Below are positions 1 to 7,872 of a stretch of DNA of 18,247 nucleotides, one piece after another. Made by a program: the position numbers and the translations under genes. The DNA is from Pelagophyceae sp. CCMP2097 (Eukaryota; Sar; Pelagophyceae). How positions within the stretch are numbered: position 1 is the first letter of the stretch; every line of letters begins with the position of its first letter. The notes under the pieces are model-generated. The model did not search any database and was not told where the DNA came from. It worked only from the letters and a program-made list of their open reading frames with translations. Location of the stretch: positions 1,323,943-1,342,189 of the forward strand of contig MU657165.1 in assembly GCA_026770575.1 (NCBI GenBank), in the 5' to 3' direction.

Positions 1-29
1 ATAATTGCCCCTGGTAATCCTTCAATCAA

Positions 30-92
30 AGGACCCGAAGGGCCCTTGCCGTAAACTGACGTTGAATAAACGGCAAGGACCCTTCGGGTCCT
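30..92. repeat. 23-bp near-perfect inverted repeat (hairpin)
   Basis: The left arm (30-52) and right arm (70-92) are reverse complements over 23 bp with one mismatch, separated by a 17-nt AT-rich spacer. The arms are GC-rich (AGGACCCGAAGGG core) inside an otherwise AT-rich 160 bp. It lies just downstream of the stop of the minus-strand gene that ends at 160. It could be a 3'-end or terminator-like hairpin, or the tip of a small inverted-repeat element. No target-site duplication was identified. Confidence 0.8.
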
Positions 93-159
93 CAAAGTCC
101 TCAAATATTGAGCCGAATTCAAAAATATGGGTTGATCAAATCCTTTAAAGTGTTAAATA

Positions 160-1360
160 TCAGTCAGGAGCCCAGGGTCCACCACGGCCCTGCCGCTCTT
201 CTAGAGGGTCGCCGTACAGCGGCACATGAATGCCAGAGCTTGTGCATTCTTCGAGCGGCGTAATGGCCTCGAAATACTCAAAGTCGTCGCACCGCGCTGC
301 TCGTGCTGTGCGAAGGGATGCAATGAGGTTCGGATTGTGGTTCGGACCTGACCCTTTGGCAACGTGGCCGTGGCGGTGCTCCGGGACTCACCTCAGAGCA
401 AGCCGGTGAGCAGGCAGAACCCTTGCACTTTGCTCGACGGGTTGCAGCAATTCTCAGACTCCTCCTCGTCGTAGCCGGGAATTGTTCGTCTTCCTCGGGA
501 AGCGCCGCTGCTCGACGCTTCGATGCGGAGCTCCTAAGAAGCGTCGGTACGATCCCAGATTGCCACCGCGCACACGCGCCGTCGGGCGGCGGCGGCACGG
601 CGCGTGTGCGAGCCCGCCGCTCCGGGGACCCGCTCTCGAGGCGGCGGCTGCTCACGTCGTGGACGTCGGCCGCGCGGCCGTTGAGATCCCGAAGTCGCCG
701 CACCACCTCGCCGCACTGCGCGAGGTCCAGCGACTCCTACGCGCCCCGCGCGTCGGCCCGCGCGTCGGCCGGCCGCCCGGCGGCGGCCGCGCGTCGCAAA
801 ATGCCACCGCCCGCGCGATGTCGCAAGGAGGCTCGCCGTCGGGTTTTCGAGCGCGTGTAGCAACGACGCTCGGCGCTCTACGGAGAACCTATGAAGCGGG
901 AGATAGTTGGCGCTGGAAGGCACATCGCCGCCGCACGGCCGCGGTGCTCCAGCTGCGAGTGCGCTCTCGGGGCTCCGGCGACATCATCTGTCGGCGCCGT
1001 CGGAGATCCCTCGCGACGCGCTCACTGCATGCGCGTGACGAGGTAGAGGAACTCGCCGAGGTCGTGCGCGTGCAAGCGCGCGCCCCAGGCCGTCTCATAC
1101 TTGAGGACCTATATGCCTGCGTGGACCCATGGGCCTGCGTGGGCCGTACCTCAGACGCGACGCGCGCCGCCGCACCTCGAAGGCGTCGAGGACCGCCTGG
1201 TCCGTCACCGCGCCATCGCCCGACGCCTGCCCGTGGCGTCTCCCGGGAAGGGCATGCCGAGCCCTCGGGAGGGGACGCTGCGCTTTACGCCGGGCTCCGG
1301 CGCCAGTTCGAGGCTCGCGCCTTTGGACGGCGCGCGCGAAAACCAGCCGAAAGTAAACAT
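160..1360 (-). CDS. Hypothetical protein, seven exons, 226 aa
   Basis: I do not recognise this protein. A phase-consistent GT-AG model on the minus strand joins 1360-1289, 1226-1176, 1108-1026, 877-808, 736-656, 533-429 and 378-160 (TGA at 162-160), giving 681 nt. The product starts MFTFGWFSRAPSKG. It has a helical stretch with YETAWGARLHAHDLGEFLYL at about residues 44-63, and an acidic Cys pair (DEEESENCC) near 140-150. The C-terminal exon is convincing, with RAARCDDFEYFEAITPLEEC and then IHVPLYGDPLEE. The exon 3 donor (GTGAGC at 1025) removes an in-frame TGA; if unspliced, the product stops after 69 aa. Weak points: the fifth exon could end later, at a GTGCCG donor; the fourth-exon start is chosen by phase; and the last acceptor (CCCGGAG) is poor. 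The gene is transcribed divergently from the MTHFR-like gene. Longer ORFs overlap it in other frames, but they are Arg-rich and look spurious. Confidence 0.6.
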
Positions 1361-1948
1361 GGCGGCGTGCCGGCAAAACCGGCCTGCGCTCAAGGACCCA
1401 AGCGAGCCCGAGGCGGGCCGCCGCCACGCGAGAAGCTTGCGCGATGACACCACCTCGCCGAAATCTTCAAGTTTCCGGGTTTTCTATCCTCGGGATTTGG
1501 TCCATCGTCGACTGCGGACAACCTTTGACTCCCTGAGCCTGTGTCGACACGTCGTTTGGGGCCTATACACGAGCCTCCTGATACTACGGGGCCTCCTGCG
1601 GAGGGAACGACCAGTTCCAGCGGCGTATTCTGTGCGGAACCGCCAGTGCGTTCTGATATCTTTCCATTCGCGAGCAGCCCTGTGGGGCGCCACTCTACGA
1701 GCGCTTCGTGATGCATACGCGTGATGCAAATGCTCGCGCTCGATGATGTTCTCTTCGTGGTTTCTCCGTGCTTTTTTTTTTTGCTGCTTTTCGGGGTAAC
1801 TCCCAGCTGGTACACCAGTACAATTGAAACGCCTGTCTTACCGAGGTACTTTATCAAAGCCTGTGTGTCTCTGACTGCGGTTCCAAGTTGACACGATCCG
1901 CAACATCGCCGCCAGGAACCCGCCAGACTTCGCAGCCCCAAAGGCAGC
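1361..1948. other. Divergent intergenic region, no gene supported
   Basis: This is about 590 bp between two divergent starts, so it probably holds both promoters. It contains an 11-T run at 1772-1782 and is less GC-rich than the genes. A minus-strand open frame covers much of it (1390-1950), but its composition is unlike the neighbouring coding sequence and no homology is apparent. I see no confident promoter element. Confidence 0.5.
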
Positions 1949-3311
1949 ATGACCGAGCTCGTGAAAGCCCTCCTGGACCCGAACAGGCCCGTCTTCCTCC
2001 TCGGCGACGTGCCGTGAGCAGGCGGCGCCGCCGAAACGTCGCGGCGTATCCGTATCCTGAGCGCGCGCGTAGGCCCATGGCGTCGACGTCGCCGGGCGAG
2101 GCGCAGAAGATCGCGTCCAAGTTCCTGGCGCGGTGCGCCATTCCAAAGGCGAGGCGGCGTCGGACGTTGTGTGTAGGTCGCGCGCGCTGGCGTCCGACGG
2201 CTTCATCATCTACGACATCCAGGACGAGCCGAGCCGCAGCGGCGAGGCGCGGCCCTTCCCCTTCCGCCAGCTTACGGACCCGAGCCGCTACGCCGCGTTG
2301 GTGGCGCGCACGTCAGGGAAAGACTGCCTGGTCTACAAGTGCATCGACGACGAACACTTCGACGAGTGCGCCCCTCCCGAGAGGCCTTTCGGCGGGGCGC
2401 GGGGCGTGTTGAAAGCGGGAGCCGCGCCGCAGGAACCGCATCGACGGCGTAGGTGGGTTCAAACGGCTGCGACGGAGCACGGCCATGCGGCCATCAACGT
2501 CGTCGGCCGCCCGTCCAGCGACGGCGCCCCGAAGGGCCCTTCCATCCCGGTGGCCATGGCCAAGGTGCGCGCCTCGGCGCTGCACTTCGGCTGCGTCTGC
2601 ATCGCGGAAAGGCACACGGACGAGCACGCCGCGAGCCGCGGCCGCGACAAGCCCACGGAACACGAGAACATGATGAAGAAGCAGGCCGCGGGGGCCGAGT
2701 GGTTCGTCTCGCAGGCCGTCTACGACGCGGCGCCGACGATTCGCTTGCTGCGCGACTACGCGGCGGCGTGCCGCCAGGCGGGCCTGACGCCGAAAAAGGT
2801 CGTCTTGACGTTTGCGCCCTGCGGCCGCCCCAAGACGATGCAGTTCTTGAAGTGGCTCGGCGTGCGCGTACCAGAGGCGGCGGAGCGGCGCATCCTGGAC
2901 GCGGAGTCGCCCGTGGACGAGTCTGTCGCGCTGTGCTGCGAGCTTTTGGACGAGATCCTGCGCGAGACGCGCGGCCTCGGCGTGCCGCTGGGCATCAGCG
3001 TCGAATCCGTGTCCATCTTCAAGAAGGAAATTGATGCCGTGCACGACCTGTTCCGCAAGACGCAGGCCATGATGTTGGACTCGCGCGCGAGCGCGTGGAA
3101 GGTCACCTGGCAGTCCGTCGACGACACCCCCGCCGACGCCCCGGCCGCAAACGGCCAGCTCGACAAGGCGAAGGCGGCGGCCGTGGACGCGCTTGCGATC
3201 TTGGACGTCGACACGCTCTGCAAGGCCGCGACCATCACCGCCGTCGGCGCCGCAGTCTCGGCTTTTTCGGCCCTCGTCATGACGCTCATGGTCCTCCGCC
3301 TGCGGAAGTAA
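1949..3311 (+). CDS. Methylenetetrahydrofolate reductase-like TIM-barrel protein with C-terminal membrane helix
   Basis: Likely a member of the MTHFR / FAD-linked oxidoreductase superfamily. Exons 1949-2013, 2073-2132, 2177-2365 and 2453-3311 join in phase (1173 nt, 390 aa), with introns of 59, 44 and 87 nt. The third intron has no stop, so an unspliced reading carries a spurious 29-aa insert. The N-terminal exon gives MTELVKALLDPNRPVFLLGD followed by VPP. Family-like blocks follow: DGFIIYDIQDE (about 49-59), HGHAAINVVG (about 113-122), CIAERHTDEH (about 154-163), WFVSQAVYD (188-196), FAPCGRPKTMQFLKWLG (from 225) and SVESVSIFKKEID (about 285-297). Canonical MTHFR reduces methylene-THF to methyl-THF using FAD; whether this divergent member does so is unknown. 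Unusually, residues about 363-386 form a hydrophobic helix ending RLRK, suggesting a tail-anchored membrane protein. An ATG at 2077 would drop the conserved N-terminus. Confidence 0.85.
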
Positions 3312-3583
3312 ACACCGCCGCGATCTTTAGCCTCTCGTCGGACCTCCGGGCCCGAGCGGATGATGCGGCCTCCGACAACCAGGCCTGAGGCACCTCCGGG
3401 ACGAGATGCCCTTGATTTCGAGAGTTGGGCCCTCGCATAGGAGGCGGTGCCTCCCGAGATGCACTTCTCCGAGGCCTCCGCCGCGAACATCGGCGTCCGT
3501 CGCGGTTCAGCGCCGGCCTCTAGGCCTAGTAGTAGCTAGTAGATCTACCGTGACTGTTACACGGTGACAGGTAGTGTGCTTTT

Positions 3584-3940
3584 TTGGCGATGAAGCCCGT
3601 GTCGGAAGAGACCCAACGAGGACTATGCACCCACCGAGGCCAAAGAAGCCCGTGCCGGAAGAGACCCAAAGAGGCCTACAGGACGGCCCACGACCCGCCC
3701 TTCTTCCTGACAAGGAGAAAACCCGCCGGACAGGTCGCATCAGCGTCTCGGACCGAGAACCCCCCCGGCGATCACACATCCAGTGCATCGACCGTACCTA
3801 CCCGCGTGACCGAGACGCAGTCTGTGTCGTTGGCACCTGCCGATTTCGACGCAAGAACCGCCAGCTACCTCTTCCCCACCGAGAGCGAAGCGCTGAGGCG
3901 CCTGGCATCGAGAACCAACACCCACACGAACACCACGTGA
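3584..3940 (+). CDS. Doubtful short ORF, possible exon of unknown gene
   Basis: This is an open frame of 118 codons that starts over a tandem repeat. Its second half (from about residue 70) reads like ordinary protein, including TETQSVSLAPADFDARTASY and FPTESEALRRLASR, and the frame closes just inside a GTGAGG donor-like site at about 3936. The first half is low complexity and is built by the repeat, whose two units fall in different frames. I recognise no family, and no upstream or downstream exons can be placed. It may be a gene remnant, or chance coding-like sequence. Confidence 0.2.
   Translation: MAMKPVSEETQRGLCTHRGQRSPCRKRPKEAYRTAHDPPFFLTRRKPAGQVASASRTENPPGDHTSSASTVPTRVTETQSVSLAPADFDARTASYLFPTESEALRRLASRTNTHTNTT
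3592..3697 (+). repeat. Two-copy diverged 53-bp tandem repeat
   Basis: Two units begin at 3592 and 3645, 53 bp apart. Their first 34 bases match with three mismatches, starting GAAGCCCGTG(T/C)CGGAAGAGA. The remainders are more diverged but still rich in CCGAGG/GAGGCC words. The spacing is not a multiple of three, so the similar peptide EETQRGL appears in two different frames. That suggests minisatellite-type duplication rather than a protein repeat. Confidence 0.75.
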
Positions 3941-4081
3941 GGCAGCCCAATGGGGCGGGACAGGCAGGGTTGACGGCCAGGGATGGCCCGACCGCCTAGC
4001 TAGTAGTGAGGCTCGGCAGCGAGGTTTAATCGCTAATCAAACCCTGCAAGGCAAGGCGACAAAAGTTTATTTTGTGTGACC

Positions 4082-4097
4082 CCAATTTAGAAATTGG
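4082..4097. repeat. 16-bp palindrome flanked by GTGACCC
   Basis: CCAATTT-AG-AAATTGG is a perfect 7-bp inverted repeat with a 2-nt centre. GTGACCC occurs directly on both sides. It lies about 70 bp upstream of the chosen start of the sterol methyltransferase, so it could be a promoter site for a dimeric factor. This is positional inference only. Confidence 0.45.
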
Positions 4098-4165
4098 TGA
4101 CCCACATTTTCGTTCGAAATCAATCGGCCGAGGTGAGTCACAGGCGAGGCCTTTTCCTGTTCGGG

Positions 4166-5462
4166 ATGTCGACGTCGAAGCCGAGCACGACGGCCATCGT
4201 CGTCGCCGGCGGCGTCGCTTTGCTCGTCGCGCCGGCAGTGGTCAAAGGTTTGATGAAAACGGTGACATTCTTCCGGTCCCTGGGGGGCGGCGCCAAGCGC
4301 CAGGGCAAAATCGACGGCTACAACGACCAGCACGCCGCGGACGGCGCGGAAGGCCGCGAGAAGGAGTACGCCCAGCTCGTCGACTCGTACTACGACCTCG
4401 CCACGGACTTTTACGAGTGGGGTACGTCTCTACGACCGGGGAAACGCAACGCCCTCGCCGCGACGCCGGGCCCCAGCGACGTATAGAGGGGCCTCTTGGA
4501 GAACGTTCTCGAAGGCGATGGCGCATAGAACTAGGCGCCCCTCGGACGCCCGAATGCTCCGATGTCGAGGAATCAGCGTGTGTGTAGGCTGGGGATCCTC
4601 CTTCCACTTTGCGGACCGTCGGTCCGGCGAGTCGTTTGCGCAGTCGATGGCGCGGCACGAGCAGTACCTCGCCGGCCGCCTCGGCGTGAAGCGCGGCGCC
4701 AAGCTGCTGGACTGCGGCTGCGGCGTCGGCGGGCCCGCGCGGACCATCGCAAAATTCGCAAACGCCGACGTTACGGCGGTGACGATCAACGAGTTCCAGG
4801 TCATGCGCGGCAACACCATGGCAAAGGCCGAGGGCCTGCAGCCCGGCGGCACGCCCGGCGCGAGCGTCGAGCTCGTCTGCGGCGACTTTATGAAGTTACC
4901 CTTCGCCGCCGCATCCTTCGACGGCGTCTACGCAATCGAGTCGACGTGCCACGCCCCGGACCGCGCGGGCGTCTACGGCGAGATCTTCCGCGTGCTCAAG
5001 CCGGGCGCCACGTTCGCGTGCTACGAGTGGTGCCTCACCGACGCCTACGACGCCTCCAACGCGCTGCACCGCAAGCTGAAGAAGGACATCGAGGTCGGCG
5101 ACGGCCTGCCGGACATTGTGCATACGTCGGTCTGCACGCAGGCCCTGCGCGACGCCGGCTTCGAGGTCGTCGAGGCGCGCGACTGCGCCTTAGACGGCAT
5201 CCTCGGCAAGGGTGGCGAGCCGTGGTACACGCCCCTGACCGCGTCCTGGAACCCGTTGAGCTGGCCGCGCTTCCAGTTCAACCCCATCATGTTCTGGGTC
5301 ATGCCCAAGCTCCTGCGCTTCTTCGAGATCATCCGCCTCGTGCCAGTCGGCACCAAGAAGACGCAGGTCATGCTCCAGGCCGGCGGCATCGGCTGCGCCA
5401 ACGGCGGCAAGACGGGAAGCTTTACGCCCATGTGGCTCATGGTCGCGCGCAAGCCGCTCTAG
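4166..5462 (+). CDS. SMT1: Sterol C24-methyltransferase (SMT/ERG6 type)
   Basis: Transfers methyl from S-adenosylmethionine to C24 of the sterol side chain, at the endoplasmic reticulum in known cases. Exons 4166-4421 and 4588-5462 join in phase (376 aa); the 166-nt intron starts GTACGT and ends TGTAG. Removing it restores the family signature FYEWGWGSSFHF (residues 82-93), split within the glycine at 86. Other hallmarks are LLDCGCGVGGPAR (SAM motif I, 125-137), VTINEFQ, YAIESTCHAP (200-209), and the C-terminal lipid-binding end that closes with TPMWLMVARKP. Residues about 9-28 form a hydrophobic anchor. Length matches yeast Erg6 and plant SMT1. An in-frame ATG at 4094 would add 24 residues; I prefer 4166 because the anchor then sits at the N-terminus. 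Sequence alone does not say whether it performs the first or the second methylation. Confidence 0.96.
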
Positions 5463-5894
5463 CGCGGCGAGACGCTCGCAAGAGGCCGCGACTCGCATCG
5501 GCGGCGGCCCCCGCCGTGGTACGACGCAGGCCCGAATGTAACGGAAGCCTCCGCGTCTTTTCGAGCCCGGCGCCGGCCACTTCGACGGTCGGAAATCGGT
5601 CACTTCGACGTTCGGAATTGGGTCCTCCCCATTGCGTCGTCGGCGGGAGCGAGACGTCTGAGGAGTCGCGGCAGCGCGGCCCGGTGGGATTCAAGGGCGC
5701 GATGAAGCCCCCCTCGGAGCGTTCGGTTCACCTGTCGGAACTACTTACTACCTGTAGACACCGTGACTTGTATTCCTAGGAATTCCTATCAGTTTCTGCG
5801 AGTTTGATTTCCGGGAACGGGTCGGCAACATCGCATCCAAATATTCTTCCGACCGCGTGGCGCGGAACGTGCGCGCCGTGGGCCGGGGGTCGAC
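5463..5894. other. Intergenic region with 23-bp tandem duplication
   Basis: This is about 430 bp between two plus-strand genes, presumably the 3' UTR of the first and the promoter of the second. It contains the tandem pair at 5578-5623 and overlapping palindromes TTCCTAGGAA and AGGAATTCCT around 5774-5787. The sequence just before the palindromes (CTACCTGT, then CACCGTG, 5749-5763) resembles the reverse complement of 3545-3573. I found no gene. Confidence 0.5.
5578..5623 (+). repeat. 23-bp tandem duplication
   Basis: Copies at 5578-5600 and 5601-5623 both begin CACTTCGACG and end in GGT. They match at all but four positions. The repeat lies in the intergenic region 3' of the sterol methyltransferase. 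Confidence 0.8.
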
Positions 5895-7507
5895 ATGATG
5901 AAGACGGCGATCCGGCGCATCAGCTTCCGCAAGGCTGCAAAGCAGCGCGACTCTTACGAACCGCAGGAGGAAGACATATCAAAGCTCTTTGAGAAGAAGT
6001 GCCTCACGCGCGAGGAGTCGCAGCGCATCCGCCGCGCCATGGCCGGCGGCGCAGACCAGCGTTGCGGCGCACACGCGGCTTGCGATACCCTCGGAATCCA
6101 AGCATTGCGACGGGATTTGGGGAGAAGTCGTCTCGCGCAGAATTCTGCGACCCCGTGGCCGCTTTTCCACCACATCGTGCTCCGTCGGCGTCTCTCAGCT
6201 GCACGCGATGGTGCGTAGGCGTCGACCCGCCGCCGGCGCAGCGGCTCTTTTTCCTCCCCGGCAGCGAACAGTCGGGCGCGGCAGAGTTCACCGCAGACGA
6301 GGCGGCTTGGCGCTGCGACTTTGACGGCGGCGTCGAGTGCCGGGACGAGGACGACGCGGCGGCGCCCGCGCGCGGCAAGGACGGGCCCGCGTCGCCTGTG
6401 GCCGTGGACGATTTCATCGCCATGACCCGGGCCAAGGACTCGGCGCCGCTGCCCCGAGCCGGGGGCGACGCCGGCGCCGAGAAGCGCCAGAGCTGGCGGC
6501 CGCCGCCGCCGCCGAAGCGACAGCCGACGGCGGAGGAGGACGCGGCGGAGGAGCGCGACACGGCCGCCGCGATCGCGGCCGTGGCCGAGCAGATCGCCCG
6601 CCTCGAGGCGTTGGAGGCCGCGGCGGACGCGGCGGCGGCGGCCGTCGCGGCCCGCGAGCAGACCCTCGAAGCGGTGCACGCGCGCGAGCAGTCGCGCCCC
6701 CTCGGCGGCGGCGGCACGGTGGCGGCGGCGGCGGCGTGCCCAGCCGGCGGCCGCGTCGCGCTCCTCGCGCTCGAGCGAGATGGCACGACGGTCTCCGAGC
6801 CCGTTCAGGTCCTCGTCGAGTACGACAACGGCCTGGCCGACGTGGTCTACCTCCGTGACGGCACCAAGGCGACGGTCTATCAGACGCAGCTCCTCGCGGC
6901 CCCGGCGCCGACCGCCGACGGCGCACCGCCCGCGGCCGCAGACTCTGGGCTGGACGGCGCGGACGCGGACGCTGCGGACGCGACCGTCGCACCCGCGGCC
7001 CCCGCGGTTGCGGCCGCGCCCAAGGCCCGGCTGCCGCCGCCGCCGCCGCGCCGCGACTCCCTCGCGCACGACAAGCCGCTGCCGTCGCCAGCCAGGAGAG
7101 CGGCCATCGTCGACGACGCCGACGGGGCGACGGCGGCATCGCGACTGCGGGAAAAGCCCCCGCCGCCGCCGTCTCGGCGAAGCAGCGGCGGCGAGGCGGC
7201 CCCTCGGTCCTCAGACGCCGACTGTGCGACGTCGCGCGACGAGGTCTGTGACGATACCGACGCGCAGGACGACGCTCGGGACGACGACGCGCGAGACGAC
7301 GACGCGCGGGGCGCGCCCGTGCCGCCGCTGCCGGCCGCCGGACCCTTGCGGAGCGACGGCGCGCCGCCGGCGCCGCCCGAAGAATCGCCGCCGCGCACGG
7401 CCGCGCCGCCGCCGCCGCCGCGGCGCCGCGCGGCCGCGCGTGTCCCCACGAAGGCGCGCACCCTCACCGAGTTTGGTATCATCCCCACTTCCGTTTTCGA
7501 GCTCTAG
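5895..7507 (+). CDS. Proline-rich coiled-coil protein with Tudor/SH3-like segment
   Basis: I do not recognise the family. Exons 5895-6060 and 6219-7507 join in phase (1455 nt, 484 aa) across a 158-nt intron that ends GTGCGTAG. The basic N-terminus (MMKTAIRRISFRKAAKQRDS) is followed by a charged helical segment resembling an EF-hand- or EH-type helix (EEDISKLFEKKCLTREESQR), and then an acidic linker. Residues about 163-214 are an Ala/Glu heptad-like coiled coil. Residues about 231-280 read as a small beta-barrel (GGRVALLALERDG, then VLVEYDNGLADVVYL), like a Tudor or SH3-type fold. Four motifs of five prolines, each followed by a pair of basic or Ser/Arg residues, occur near 149, in the middle and at the C-terminal end. 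Such motifs suit SH3, WW or profilin partners. An Asp-rich run (DDARDDDARDDDAR) precedes the last one. A scaffold or adaptor role is inference. The start is the first of two adjacent ATGs. Confidence 0.7.
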
Positions 7508-7872
7508 CGGCGCCGCGCCGGAAACACCCCTGCAACTACTTCACCCGTCGCGTCTTTGACAAGCGAGGGACGATACATAATAATAACTTTTTACTTTGAA
7601 AGCCGGGAGCCCGCGCACGATTTTTCGAGCGTGGCGCGGGATGCCATGAAACGGCACCTGCGCCGTCGCCCGGGAGTACGAGGAGCAGCCGGAGAGGGGC
7701 ACCGTCTATAAAGTCGGCGAGGCTGCGCGAGCACCTGTCCCGCTTGGCTTTGGCACGCAATCGCTGAAGCCCAAAAGCCTTAGATCTAGACAATTGGATC
7801 TAGACACGAGTTTTGGGGAAGGCTTTGGAGCTCCCTCGAGTACCGACCGCGCGTTGGGGTTTGTCGGCCGCG
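7508..7872. other. Intergenic region with short direct repeat
   Basis: This is about 365 bp between two plus-strand genes. An AT-rich patch (7570-7595, containing ATAATAATAA) is a likely 3'-end signal zone for the upstream gene. A 10-bp direct repeat GATCTAGACA occurs at 7783-7792 and 7797-7806, about 70-90 bp before the next ATG. No gene is supported; a minus-strand open frame here lacks recognisable content. Confidence 0.5.

Larger units (their letters stand above)
3312..4165. other. Spacer with repeats and one doubtful ORF
   Basis: This is about 850 bp between the MTHFR-like and sterol methyltransferase genes. It holds the 53-bp tandem repeat at 3592-3697, CTAG/TAG-rich runs near 3525-3545 and 3997-4009, a 16-bp palindrome at 4082-4097 flanked by direct GTGACCC copies, and short AT-rich sequence before the SMT start. 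No gene is firmly supported. Confidence 0.5.

Noticed and set aside
1022..1360. A separate 69-aa minus-strand gene ending at the TGA at 1022
   Set aside because: The GTGAGC donor overlapping that TGA splices in phase into further exons that end in a clearly protein-like C-terminus. I kept the short form only as an alternative.
482..1447. 321-codon plus-strand open frame
   Set aside because: Arg/Ala/Pro-rich with no protein-like blocks, and it lies antisense to the phase-consistent minus-strand exons. In DNA this GC-rich, long open frames arise by chance.
1390..1950. 186-codon minus-strand open frame upstream of the first gene
   Set aside because: Composition and codon use differ from every supported exon, no family is recognised, and it lies in the divergent promoter region.
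2076..3311. ATG 2077 or 2133 as the start of the MTHFR-like protein
   Set aside because: Both drop the N-terminal exon at 1949, whose peptide and splice phase fit the family far better.
4094..4165. ATG 4094 as the SMT start
   Set aside because: It is in frame but adds 24 polar residues before the membrane anchor. ATG 4166 gives the usual length and layout.
5954..7069. 371-codon minus-strand frame
   Set aside because: Arg/Gly-rich antisense shadow of the proline-rich protein's coding exon.
7536..7793. 85-codon minus-strand frame in the gap before the PHD gene
   Set aside because: No recognisable content. It covers likely 3' UTR and promoter sequence of plus-strand neighbours.
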